From Roseiarcus sp963726105 (GTDB taxonomy: Bacteria; Pseudomonadota; Alphaproteobacteria; Rhizobiales; Beijerinckiaceae), in the NCBI GenBank assembly GCA_963726105.1, contig CAVSBJ010000005.1:62001-126000 (forward strand): a stretch of DNA of 64,000 nucleotides, written 5' to 3'. Below, piece after piece: positions 1 through 8,349 of this stretch. The notes under the pieces were generated by a model, which made no database searches, was not told where the DNA came from, and worked only from the letters and a program-made list of their open reading frames with translations. How positions within the stretch are numbered: the stretch's first letter is position 1; each line of letters begins with the position of its first letter. The position numbers and the translations under genes were made by a program.

Positions 1-146
1 CGGCGCAGCTCCCGAACACCACCGCCGGTGGTCGAATCAAATAAAGATCTGGTTAACGTATCGTAACTCATTGACAACGGTACATATCCTGTTCCGAATC
101 AATTTGACTGTGACAATTCGCAGGGCGGTAATCAGAGGCGGGCGCG

Positions 147-647
147 ATGCAGATCCATATTCTTCAAGAGATGGGGCCGGAACTGGCTGCAATTGATAGC
201 GGCGTCCGGCGGCGCGAACCCGCAATTCGCCGCGCGCAACCCGTTGAGCCGATCGAACGGCTTTACACCTTCGCGGGCTGGAGCCTGGATGAGACGACAC
301 GAGACCTCGTGAGCCCCGCTGGGCAGCGAGTCGATCTAACGTCATCTGAATTCGACCTCCTGATGGCGTGTCTGCGCCACCCCGGCCAGCCCCTGTCGCG
401 CGCCGCCCTTCTCGGCGTATTACGCGGGCGCCAATGGACATATTTCGATCGCTCGATCGATACGCTAGTCGCGAGACTGCGGAAGAAACTTGACGATGGT
501 TCCGACCGTCCCCCGTTGATTCGCTCCGTGCGGGGAATCGGTTACGTCTTCTGCGCCGCAGTCACGAAGCTCGGCGATCAAGACTGTTCCGTCGCTTTTC
601 CGAGACTCGCGCCCAAGGATGGGTTCGAGCCGCGTCCTTCACCCTGA
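147..647 (+). CDS. Stand-alone OmpR/PhoB-type winged-helix DNA-binding protein
   Basis: The 166-residue product matches only the C-terminal effector domain of OmpR/PhoB response regulators. From about residue 40 to 138 the winged-helix pattern is clear: a strand region around FAGWSLDETTRDL, the helix LTSSEFDLLMACL, the recognition helix in DRSIDTLVARLRKKL and the wing IRSVRGIGYVF. No receiver domain with an acceptor aspartate is present; the first 40 residues resemble nothing I know. It probably binds DNA without direct phosphorylation, or gets its signal from another protein. A TTGACA hexamer lies at 71-76, but no convincing -10 follows. No cognate kinase is adjacent, so targets cannot be inferred. 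Truncation of a normal response regulator is an alternative. Confidence 0.75.
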   Translation: MQIHILQEMGPELAAIDSGVRRREPAIRRAQPVEPIERLYTFAGWSLDETTRDLVSPAGQRVDLTSSEFDLLMACLRHPGQPLSRAALLGVLRGRQWTYFDRSIDTLVARLRKKLDDGSDRPPLIRSVRGIGYVFCAAVTKLGDQDCSVAFPRLAPKDGFEPRPSP

Positions 648-854
648 GGCCGCCCGCGAGGAACCCCCAGCGCCCCTGCATTCCTCGGCGCGTTGGACTG
701 TTCCACGCCGTGGCGTCGGTTGCCCGATATGCGACCATCTTGGGCGCCGTCGCCCGCGCCGGCTCTCGCGCCTCTTCCAATTGACGTCCCGCCAAGCCGG
801 TTCTATCCATGGCCGCGTGTCCTTATCTTCGCGAGGTCTGGCATTCCGGCGACG

Positions 855-1472
855 ATGATCCGGTTTCACCGTAATGATTTGCCCGCCGAAGCGTCGTTCG
901 GCGAGGCGGCGGCCATCGACACGGAGACCCTGGGGCTCGCCGTTGGGCGTGATCGGCTCTGCGTCGTGCAGCTATCCCGCGGCGACGGGACTGCGGACAT
1001 TGTGCAGATCGCTGCGGGCCAGACGAGCGCTCCCAATCTTGAGCGGCTGCTGGCCGATCCGGCGATCGTCAAGCTCTTCCACTACGGCCGTTTCGACATG
1101 GCGGTGCTGTGTCACGCCTTCGGCGTCATGGCCGCGCCGGTCTATTGCACCAAGATCGCCTCGAAGATCGCGCGAACCTATACCGACCGGCACGGACTCA
1201 AGGATCTGACGCGCGAGTTGATGAACGTGGAGATCTCCAAACAGCAGCAATCATCCGATTGGGGGGCCGACACCCTAAGCGAGGCGCAACTCGCCTATGC
1301 CGCGTCGGACGTGTTGCACCTGCACGCCTTGCGCGAGAAGCTCGACGCCATGCTGAAACGCGAGGGTCGGGACGGACTCGCGCGCGCCGCCTTCGCTTAT
1401 CTCCCCGATCGCGTCCGCCTCGACCTCGCGGGATTCGAGGCCATGGATGTTTTCTCGCACGGCTATCCCTAA
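855..1472 (+). CDS. rnd: Ribonuclease D-like 3'-5' exonuclease (short form)
   Basis: DEDD-superfamily 3'-5' exoribonuclease of about 205 residues. The Exo I motif is AAIDTETLGL, Exo II is KLFHYGRFDMAVL and Exo III is QLAYAASDVLHLHAL, supplying the expected acidic metal ligands and the tyrosine of the DEDDy subgroup. The frame is open back to 693, but I chose the ATG at 855 because the conserved protein begins MIRFHRNDLP just ahead of Exo I, and the upstream residues look non-coding. It lacks the C-terminal HRDC domains of E. coli RNase D, as is usual for the short alphaproteobacterial version. The family trims the 3' ends of tRNA and other stable RNA. It converges on the RNase PH gene, another tRNA 3'-end enzyme. 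Confidence 0.88.
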   Translation: MIRFHRNDLPAEASFGEAAAIDTETLGLAVGRDRLCVVQLSRGDGTADIVQIAAGQTSAPNLERLLADPAIVKLFHYGRFDMAVLCHAFGVMAAPVYCTKIASKIARTYTDRHGLKDLTRELMNVEISKQQQSSDWGADTLSEAQLAYAASDVLHLHALREKLDAMLKREGRDGLARAAFAYLPDRVRLDLAGFEAMDVFSHGYP

Positions 1473-1501
1473 ACAGCAGGCGCGGCGTGCGTCGCGCTAT
1501 A

Positions 1502-2233
1502 TCAGGCCCCAGGTGCGCCTGGCGCGACCGCCGCCTTCTGCATGGCGACGAGCTGCCGGACGCCGCCACGCGCCAATGCCAGCATCCGGATGAGCTCTTC
1601 CTCGGTGAATGGCGCGCCCTCCGCCGACCCCTGAACTTCGACCAGGCCTCCGAGGCCTGTCATGACGAAATTCGCATCGGTGTGAGCGTTCGAGTCCTCG
1701 GAATAGTCGAGATCGATCACCGCTTCGCCGCCGACGATACCGCAGGATACGGCGGCGACATGATCCTTGAGCGGGCTCTCGCGCAGGATGGAGCGCTGCG
1801 TCATCCAGTGCAGGCAGTCGCGCAGCGCCATCCATGCTCCGGTGATGGAGGCGGTGCGAGTGCCGCCGTCCGCCTGCAGCACGTCGCAGTCAATGGTAAT
1901 CTGTCGTTCGCCCAAGCGCGGCAGATCCACCACCGCGCGCAACGATCGGCCAATCAGGCGCTGAATCTCCTGGCTGCGGCCGGAAACTTTCCCAACGGAC
2001 GACTCGCGCCTCGTACGGGTCAGCGTCGCGCGCGGCAGCATCGCGTATTCCGCCGTCACCCAGCCACGTCCCTGTCCGCGCAGCCATGGCGGCGGCTTGT
2101 CCTCGAGCGAGGCTGCGCATAGGACATGCGTTTCGCCGAAACGGACCAGACATGAACCTTCCGCATAACGCGCCACGCCTCGCTCGAAGCTCACCGAGCG
2201 CATTTCATCGACGGCGCGTTTGGACGGACGCAT
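1502..2233 (-). CDS. rph: Ribonuclease PH
   Basis: Phosphorolytic 3'-5' exoribonuclease that removes nucleotides after the CCA end of tRNA precursors using phosphate. At 243 residues it has the full family length. The N-terminal segment with SFERGVARYAEGS and FGETHVLCAAS and the block GWVTAEYAMLPRAT are diagnostic, and the RTRRESS stretch carries the arginines used for phosphate and RNA binding. The C-terminal part contains DCDVLQADGGTRTAS and DLDYSEDSNAHTDANFV, typical of the single RNase PH fold. It starts divergently from glyQ with about 150 bp between the starts, so the two genes probably share a promoter region. No frameshift or missing catalytic block was seen. Confidence 0.96.
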   Translation of the reverse strand: MRPSKRAVDEMRSVSFERGVARYAEGSCLVRFGETHVLCAASLEDKPPPWLRGQGRGWVTAEYAMLPRATLTRTRRESSVGKVSGRSQEIQRLIGRSLRAVVDLPRLGERQITIDCDVLQADGGTRTASITGAWMALRDCLHWMTQRSILRESPLKDHVAAVSCGIVGGEAVIDLDYSEDSNAHTDANFVMTGLGGLVEVQGSAEGAPFTEEELIRMLALARGGVRQLVAMQKAAVAPGAPGA

Positions 2234-2383
2234 GGGCGGACCTCCCTCATATTATCGATCCGATCTAGCGGCAGACATCCCGCCTGGCAAATGCACTGTA
2301 CACATGCATCGCCGCCACCGCGTTGACCATCGGCGCCCGCGACTCTAGGGTCCCGCCCAAATTCAGGGACCCACAACAAATCC

Positions 2384-3310
2384 ATGGCTTTCGCCAAAGA
2401 CGCAGCGCTCGATCCGGCCAGATCGTTTCAGGGCCTTATCCTGACCTTGCAGACCTTCTGGGCTGGCCATGGCTGCGTCATGCTGCAGCCGTACGATATG
2501 GAAGTGGGCGCCGGCACGTTTCACCCCGCGACGACGCTGCGCTCGCTTGGGCCGAAGCCTTGGAAGGCTGCTTACGTTCAGCCGTCGCGCCGGCCCAAGG
2601 ACGGACGCTACGGCGAGAACCCGAACCGGCTGCAACACTATTACCAGTATCAGGTCATCCTGAAGCCCTCGCCCGAGAACCTGCAGGAGCTTTACCTCGA
2701 CTCTCTCGCCGCGATCGGCGTGGACATGGCGCTGCACGACGTGCGCTTCGTCGAGGACGATTGGGAGAGCCCGACACTCGGCGCCTGGGGCTTGGGGTGG
2801 GAATGCTGGTGCGACGGCATGGAAGTGTCGCAATTCACTTATTTCCAGCAGGTCGTGGGGTTCGAATGCGCGCCGGTGTCCGGCGAACTGACTTACGGCC
2901 TCGAGCGGCTGGCGATGTATGTGCAGGGCGTCGAGAGTGTCTACGACCTCAACTTCAACGGCGGCGAGGGGGCCGAGCGCGTGGCTTACGGCGACGTGTT
3001 TCAGCAGGCGGAGCAGGAATATTCCCGCTTCAACTTCGAGCACGCCAACACCGACGTTCTGTTCCAGCATTTTCGCGACGCCGAAGCGGAATGCATGGCG
3101 CTCCTGGAGCGCGGCGCGTCTGGCGACCGTCATCTCATGGCGCTGCCGGCCTATGACCAGTGCATCAAGGCGAGCCACGTGTTCAATTTGCTCGACGCGC
3201 GCGGCGCCATATCGGTCACCGAGCGCCAGAGCTATATCCTGAGAGTGCGCGAGCTCGCGCGCGGCTGCGGCGCGGCCTGGCTGAAGACCGCCGGCGGCGG
3301 GGCGGCGTAG
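2384..3310 (+). CDS. glyQ: Glycyl-tRNA synthetase alpha subunit
   Basis: Catalytic alpha subunit of the heterotetrameric bacterial glycyl-tRNA synthetase, which charges tRNA-Gly with glycine using ATP. The 308-residue product has the family hallmarks FQGLILTLQTFWAGHGC near the N terminus, QPYDMEVGAGTFHPATTLR, and the class II motif region PSRRPKDGRYGENPNRLQHY. Later blocks include GWECWCDGMEVSQFTYFQQ and LTYGLERLAMYVQGV. The ATG at 2384 begins MAFAKDAALDP directly before the conserved domain. glyS follows after 8 bp, so the two subunits are almost certainly cotranscribed and made in balanced amounts. rph is divergent. Confidence 0.97.
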   Translation: MAFAKDAALDPARSFQGLILTLQTFWAGHGCVMLQPYDMEVGAGTFHPATTLRSLGPKPWKAAYVQPSRRPKDGRYGENPNRLQHYYQYQVILKPSPENLQELYLDSLAAIGVDMALHDVRFVEDDWESPTLGAWGLGWECWCDGMEVSQFTYFQQVVGFECAPVSGELTYGLERLAMYVQGVESVYDLNFNGGEGAERVAYGDVFQQAEQEYSRFNFEHANTDVLFQHFRDAEAECMALLERGASGDRHLMALPAYDQCIKASHVFNLLDARGAISVTERQSYILRVRELARGCGAAWLKTAGGGAA

Positions 3311-3318
3311 TTCCGGAT

Positions 3319-5607
3319 ATGCCTGACCTTCTGCTCGAACTGTTCAGCGAAGAAATCCCCGCCCGCATGCAGCGGCAGGCGGCGGAGGATCTGAAGCTGC
3401 TCGTCACCGATGATCTGGTCGCGCGCAACTTGCTCTATGAAGGCGCGCAGAGCTTTGCCACCCCTCGTCGCCTTACGTTGCATGTCGTCGGCTTGCCAGC
3501 CGCTCAAGCTGACTCCCGCGAGGAGCGCAAGGGCCCGCGCGTCGGCGCGCCGGAAGCGGCAATCCAGGGTTTTTTGAAGAGCACGGGGCTTCAACGCATC
3601 GAGGACGCTCGCATAGACACCGACCCGAAGAAGGGCCAATTCTATGTCGCGGTCATCGAAAGGCCGGGCCGCGAGACCAAGGAAGCGATCGCCGAGATTA
3701 TCCCGGCGATCATCCGGGCGTTTCCTTGGCCGAAATCGATGCGCTGGGGCGCCGCCTCGGTGAAGCCCGACGCCTTGCGCTGGGTGCGCCCGTTGCGCGG
3801 AATCGTGTGCACGCTCGCCACCCAACACGACACGGCGGAGATCGTTGCGTTCGAGATCGACGGGATTACGGCCGGCGATGTGACCCGGGGTCATCGCTTC
3901 ATGGCGCCCCAGCCTTTCCATGTCCGCCGCTTCGACGACTATGTCGACACGCTGCAGAAAGCGAAGGTCGTGCTCGACGCCGACCGGCGCAAGGCGATCA
4001 TCCTCGCCGATGCCAAAAACCTTGCTTTCGCCCAGGGGCTGACGCTGGTCGAAGACGAGGGCCTGCTCGAGGAAGTCGCGGGCCTGGTCGAATGGCCGGT
4101 CGTCTTGATGGGCGAGTTCGAGCCAGCGTTCCTTGATCTTCCGCCCGAAGTCATTCGCGCCACCATCCGCGCCAATCAGAAATGTTTCGTCTTGCGCGCC
4201 GGTGCTGGCAAGCTTGCAAACAAGTTCATCCTTGTCTCCAACCTCGTCGCGGCCGATGGCGGCGCGGCGATCGCGGCCGGCAACGGGCGCGTCGTGCGCG
4301 CCCGCCTCGCCGACGCCCGCCATTTCTGGCAGACCGACCTCGCGGCCTTGCCGGACGCCAAGGACAAAGAGGCGAAGCCGCTCGACCAGCGGCTTGAGAA
4401 ACTGGACCGCGTCGTGTTTCACGAGAAGCTCGGGACGCAGGGCGAGCGAGGGGAGCGCATAACTCGGCTTAGAGCGCTGGCGAGAAACCTTGCCCCGCAG
4501 GTCGGCGCTGAGCCTGGCCTCGCCGAGCGGGCTGCCAGGCTTGCTAAAGCCGATCTAGCGATGGAAATAGTCGGCGAGTTCCCCGAGCTGCAGGGAATCA
4601 TGGGCCGCTATTACGCGCTCGCGCAAGGCGAACAGCCGGGCGTCGCCGACGCGATCGAGGACCACTATAAGCCGCAAGGGCCGAACGATCGAGTCCCGAC
4701 CGCGCCGGTGTCGATCGCGGTTGCGCTCGCCGACAAGCTCGACATGCTGACCGGCTTCTGGGCGATCGATGAAAAGCCCACCGGCAGCAAGGATCCTTAC
4801 GCACTGCGGCGTGCCGCTCTCGGCATTATTCGAATCATATTGGAGAACAGCCTACGAATATCTCTGAAACCGATTTTACAGATGAAAATCGCTTACTGGC
4901 CGTTTCTCAAGTATCTAAAACGCGTAAATGCAAAAATGGACGCAATCGAGAGCTTGGCCGACATGCTCGTCTATGAAAGCGCGCATTTGGAGGAACTGTC
5001 GCGGCAGGTCGCAGTCCAGAGCGCTAAGGATTCTGCGCCTTCGTGGCGATCAGCCATGGATTCAGGGCGAGTTGGCGCGGATGATCTTCTCGCCTTCTTC
5101 GCCGACCGCCTGAAAGTCTACCTCCGCGAAAAGGGCGCGCGGCACGATCTCATCGACGCGGTGTTCGCGCTGCCGGGCCAGGATGATCTGCTCATGATCG
5201 TCCGCCGGGTCGAGGCGCTCGGAAAACTCCTCGACACCGAGGACGGCAAGAACCTGCTCGCGGGCTATCGGCGCGCCGCCAACATCCTGCGCGCCGAGGA
5301 AAAGAAGGACGGCGCCAAGGCTTTCGTCGGCAAGCACGTTCAGACCACGCTTGCTCCGCCAGCGGAGAGGTATCTCGCCGACGTCGTCGCGTCTGCTGGC
5401 GCGGCCGTCCGCCAGCTCGTAGCCTCCGAGGATTTCGAGGGCGCGATGCGGGCGCTCGCCACGCTCCGCGCGCCGGTCGACGGCTTCTTTCTCGACGTGA
5501 CGGTCAACGATCCCGACCCGGAAACGCGACTGAACCGCTTGAGATTGCTCAACGAATTGCGCGAGGCGATGCACGCTGTCGCCGACTTCTCGAAGGTCTC
5601 TGGATAG
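3319..5607 (+). CDS. glyS: Glycyl-tRNA synthetase beta subunit
   Basis: Beta subunit, needed for tRNA-Gly recognition by the alpha2-beta2 enzyme. I chose the ATG at 3319, giving MPDLLLELFSEEIP, the invariant start of this family; the open frame to 3160 overlaps glyQ. The product has about 762 residues. Conserved blocks include FATPRRLTLHV, KSMRWG, LRWVRPLRGIV, GHRFMAPQPF, VEWPVVLMGEFEPAFL and the DALRR-type C-terminal region around LAFFADRLKVYLREKGARHD. A roughly 130-bp stretch (about 4830-4960) encoding ENSLRISLKPILQMKIAYW and neighbours is much richer in A/T than the rest. Alphaproteobacterial GlyS proteins carry a variable insert at this point, so this is probably a fast-evolving loop and not damage. 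Confidence 0.96.
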   Translation: MPDLLLELFSEEIPARMQRQAAEDLKLLVTDDLVARNLLYEGAQSFATPRRLTLHVVGLPAAQADSREERKGPRVGAPEAAIQGFLKSTGLQRIEDARIDTDPKKGQFYVAVIERPGRETKEAIAEIIPAIIRAFPWPKSMRWGAASVKPDALRWVRPLRGIVCTLATQHDTAEIVAFEIDGITAGDVTRGHRFMAPQPFHVRRFDDYVDTLQKAKVVLDADRRKAIILADAKNLAFAQGLTLVEDEGLLEEVAGLVEWPVVLMGEFEPAFLDLPPEVIRATIRANQKCFVLRAGAGKLANKFILVSNLVAADGGAAIAAGNGRVVRARLADARHFWQTDLAALPDAKDKEAKPLDQRLEKLDRVVFHEKLGTQGERGERITRLRALARNLAPQVGAEPGLAERAARLAKADLAMEIVGEFPELQGIMGRYYALAQGEQPGVADAIEDHYKPQGPNDRVPTAPVSIAVALADKLDMLTGFWAIDEKPTGSKDPYALRRAALGIIRIILENSLRISLKPILQMKIAYWPFLKYLKRVNAKMDAIESLADMLVYESAHLEELSRQVAVQSAKDSAPSWRSAMDSGRVGADDLLAFFADRLKVYLREKGARHDLIDAVFALPGQDDLLMIVRRVEALGKLLDTEDGKNLLAGYRRAANILRAEEKKDGAKAFVGKHVQTTLAPPAERYLADVVASAGAAVRQLVASEDFEGAMRALATLRAPVDGFFLDVTVNDPDPETRLNRLRLLNELREAMHAVADFSKVSG

Positions 5608-5688
5608 ACCACTCCTTTAAGAATCCGCCGGCAGCGCATAAATGGCGGCGGGGCGCGCTTCTGGGGCGCGAATAGGGAAGATTGAGTC

Positions 5689-6315
5689 ATGGCGCTGAGG
5701 GAAGAGAATCTCGACGGGGCGTCCGGCGGCGGCAAGCCGGCGGTCAGTGACGCCCAGGCCGAGGACGCGTTCCGCACCATCCTCAAGTGGATCGGCGAGG
5801 ACGCCACCCGCGATGGCCTGATTGAGACGCCCGATCGGCTTGTGCGCGCCTACCGCGAATATTTCGCCGGCTATGACGAGGATCCGCACGAGGTGCTTCG
5901 CAAGACCTTCAGTGAGGTCGACGGGTATGACGAGATGATCGTGCTGCGCGGCGTGACCTTCGAGAGCCATTGTGAGCACCATATCGCGCCGATCATTGGC
6001 CGCGTATGGGTTGGCTACATTCCCGACAAGAGGGTGGTGGGCATCTCGAAACTCGCGCGCGTAGTCGAGATCTTCTCCAAGCGGCTGCAGATCCAGGAGC
6101 GGCTCACGGCGCAGATCGCCAACGCGGTCGAGGAGATCTTGAAACCTTGCGGCGTCGCGGTGGTCGTCAAGGCGGCGCATCATTGCATGATCGACCGCGG
6201 CGTCCGTAAGCGCGGCGCCGACCTCGTCACCAGCCGGATGCTGGGTGTATTTCGCGACCAGGCCCAGACCCGGCAGGAGTTCCTGTCGCTCGTCAACTCG
6301 GACAGCCACGAATAA
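5689..6315 (+). CDS. folE: GTP cyclohydrolase I
   Basis: Converts GTP to 7,8-dihydroneopterin triphosphate, the first step of tetrahydrofolate synthesis. The 208-residue product has the conserved RDGLIETPDRLVRAYREYF segment, the zinc and substrate motif SHCEHHIAPIIGRVWVGYIP and the second zinc-ligand block AAHHCMIDRGVRKRGADLVT. The zinc-binding Cys and His residues are present, so this is the canonical zinc-dependent type IA enzyme. The ATG at 5689 is the first in frame after glyS. A DHFR-like gene begins 9 bp after its stop, which suggests a small folate operon. Confidence 0.96.
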   Translation: MALREENLDGASGGGKPAVSDAQAEDAFRTILKWIGEDATRDGLIETPDRLVRAYREYFAGYDEDPHEVLRKTFSEVDGYDEMIVLRGVTFESHCEHHIAPIIGRVWVGYIPDKRVVGISKLARVVEIFSKRLQIQERLTAQIANAVEEILKPCGVAVVVKAAHHCMIDRGVRKRGADLVTSRMLGVFRDQAQTRQEFLSLVNSDSHE

Positions 6316-6324
6316 ACGCGCGGC

Positions 6325-6885
6325 ATGATCGGCGCGTTTCGGATCGAAGCCTATGTCATCGCCTCCGCCGATGGCATGCTCGCGGACGCGACCGGGGTTC
6401 AGCCGGCGTCGTTGCATTTCGAAGCCGATCAGCGGCATTTCGAGGAAGGCCTCGACCGCGCCGACGTTGTCGTGAACGGGCGCCACTCGCAGGAAGGCCA
6501 TTCGAACGCGATGAGCCGGCGCAGGCTGGTTCTGACACGACACATCGCTAGCGTTGCGCCCGACCCGGACAATCCAAGGGCGCGGCTCTGGAATCCCGCC
6601 GGAGCCTCGCTCGAGGCTGCGTGCGCCGCACTGGGCCTGAGTTCAGGGACGGTCGCCGTGATCGGCGGCCCGCAGGTCTTCGCCCTGTTCCTCAAGCTCG
6701 GCTACGACTGCTTCCACTTGAGCCGCGCTATCAACGTGCGCCTGCCGGGCGGCTTTCCGGTCTTTGGCCGCGAAAGATTTGGGGGGGACCCCGATGCGAC
6801 GCTGTCCGCCGCCGGCCTCAAGGCTGAGCCGCCCCTCTCGCTCGATGACGGGCTGACCCTGACCGACTGGATGCGACCGGAATAG
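6325..6885 (+). CDS. Dihydrofolate reductase-like protein (RibD C-terminal/DHFR fold)
   Basis: The 186-residue protein has the general outline of the DHFR/RibD-C superfamily: an N-terminal strand EAYVIASADGMLAD, a middle block DRADVVVNGRHSQEGHSN equivalent to the nucleotide-proximal helix and strand, LVLTRHIA, and the late glycine motif VAVIGGPQVFALFL that contacts NADPH in this fold. It is divergent from classical FolA; no typical PWxLPxDL segment is seen. Position directly after folE, 9 bp from its stop, makes a pterin or folate reductase role attractive, perhaps an alternative DHFR or dihydromonapterin-type reductase. That role is inferred from context only; a flavin-pathway-like reductase is the main alternative. 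Confidence 0.75.
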   Translation: MIGAFRIEAYVIASADGMLADATGVQPASLHFEADQRHFEEGLDRADVVVNGRHSQEGHSNAMSRRRLVLTRHIASVAPDPDNPRARLWNPAGASLEAACAALGLSSGTVAVIGGPQVFALFLKLGYDCFHLSRAINVRLPGGFPVFGRERFGGDPDATLSAAGLKAEPPLSLDDGLTLTDWMRPE

Positions 6886-7010
6886 GCGTCCGCTTGGTGC
6901 CGGGCCTCGTTCCGCGGCGGAAACCATGGCTTGCGAAGACGATTGTCAATTCATAACATCGTGTGTCGTCGAAATGTGATAAGGATAGCGCTTCGCAAGG
7001 ACTTTGACGC

Positions 7011-8348
7011 ATGGGGAATGCGATGCAACGTCTAGCTTTGATCGCTTGGATACCGGTCACTTGCTTAATGAGCCAGGCGAGCGCGACGCCTCTGGAGCCT
7101 CTGGATTCGCAGCAAGGCATAGCGGCGGATCTGTCGTTCATAGAGACTCAGGTGACGAAGACGCTGACTTCGCTGGGTTCCCCTACGTCGGGATATCCCG
7201 TCTCGGGAGGCGACAGCGGAACGTGGACGACGACGAGTCCGTCGAGCGGAAGCCAGGGATGGACGACCGGGTTTTTCCCGGGCCAACTCTGGCTCCTCTA
7301 CCAGGCGACGGGGTCGCCGCAGTGGCTCGCGGCGGCACGGCAATGGACTGCGCCTTTGGCCTCGCAGGCCTCAGCGCCCCGGATCGACCCCACGGACATC
7401 GGCTTCATCATAGGGACGAGTTTTGGCAGCGGATACCGACTGACCGGAGACCCGAGCTACAAAGACGTGCTGATAACGGCGGGCGGCTCGTTGGCGTCGT
7501 ACTACAATTCAAAGGTCGGGGCGGTTCGCTCCTGGACTTTTGGGCCGTGGGAGTTTCCGGTGATCGTCGATAGCATGATGACACTAGGGCCGTTGCAGTG
7601 GGGGGCCGGTAATGGCGGCAGTCCTGCTTGGGCCGGAATCGCGTCGACGCACGCCCAGACTGTAACCACCAACATCGTGCGCTCGAACGGTAGCACCTTC
7701 GAGCTCGCCAATTTCGACCCGTCGACCGGGGCGCTGCTGAGTCAGGAGACATTCGCCGGCTATTCCAATAGCTCGACTTGGGCGCGCGGGCAGGCCTGGG
7801 CCCTGTATGGCTTCGTGCAGGCCTACCAGACCTCGGGTAATCCAGCATTCCTCACGACGGCGGAAGACGTAGCGAACTATTTCGTCGGCCATTTGCCCGC
7901 GAACGATATCCCACCATGGGATTTCGGCGCGCCGCCGACGCCAACACCTCCGGTGGACACTTCGGCGGCGGCGATCGCGGCGGACGGGCTCGTCATGCTG
8001 AGCACGGTTGCGGGAACGAGCGCGCTTAAGATGCAATATCTGCAGGATGCTGAGAACATCCTGGGGTCGCTCAGCAGCTATCTTGGGCCGCCGTCTGGCG
8101 AGTCCGTGCTGTTCGATGGCTTTCCGGGCAAGAACGGGTCGAATACTGCACTGATTTACGGCGACTACTACTTCACCGAGGCGTTGCTGCGATTGCAAGA
8201 CGTGCTTGATGGGAAGCCCGGCTGGGTGCTGTATAGCCCGACGGTCCCCGAACCTTCGACGTGGGCGATGATGCTGCTCGGATTCGCAGCCCTTGGCTTC
8301 GCAGGCTATCGCCGGGCGAAAGTGGGCCGCCGGACGTTTGGCGGCTAG
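7011..8348 (+). CDS. Secreted GH88/GH105-like glycoside hydrolase with PEP-CTERM anchor
   Basis: A 445-residue exported protein. Residues 5-25 form a signal peptide (hydrophobic core LALIAWIPVTCLM, cleavage near SQASA). The body has the alternating helix pattern of (alpha/alpha)6-barrel hydrolases, with GWTTGFFPGQLWLLYQATG and STWARGQAWALYGFVQAYQ, both typical of unsaturated glucuronyl/rhamnogalacturonyl hydrolases (GH88/GH105). The C terminus is a textbook PEP-CTERM sorting signal: VPEPSTWAMMLLGFAALGFA followed by a basic GYRRAK tail. Such proteins are normally processed by an exosortase, and none is encoded here. The protein likely trims uronic-acid-containing surface polysaccharide, but the substrate is unknown. 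The IS630 target TA begins 2 bp after the stop. An AAGGA ribosome-binding site fits the ATG at 7011. Confidence 0.82.
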   Translation: MGNAMQRLALIAWIPVTCLMSQASATPLEPLDSQQGIAADLSFIETQVTKTLTSLGSPTSGYPVSGGDSGTWTTTSPSSGSQGWTTGFFPGQLWLLYQATGSPQWLAAARQWTAPLASQASAPRIDPTDIGFIIGTSFGSGYRLTGDPSYKDVLITAGGSLASYYNSKVGAVRSWTFGPWEFPVIVDSMMTLGPLQWGAGNGGSPAWAGIASTHAQTVTTNIVRSNGSTFELANFDPSTGALLSQETFAGYSNSSTWARGQAWALYGFVQAYQTSGNPAFLTTAEDVANYFVGHLPANDIPPWDFGAPPTPTPPVDTSAAAIAADGLVMLSTVAGTSALKMQYLQDAENILGSLSSYLGPPSGESVLFDGFPGKNGSNTALIYGDYYFTEALLRLQDVLDGKPGWVLYSPTVPEPSTWAMMLLGFAALGFAGYRRAKVGRRTFGG

Positions 8349-8349
8349 C

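Noticed and set aside
1109..2122. Long open frame of 337 codons on the plus strand
   Set aside because: It is antisense to RNase PH and overlaps RNase D; no known motif, only GC-driven openness.
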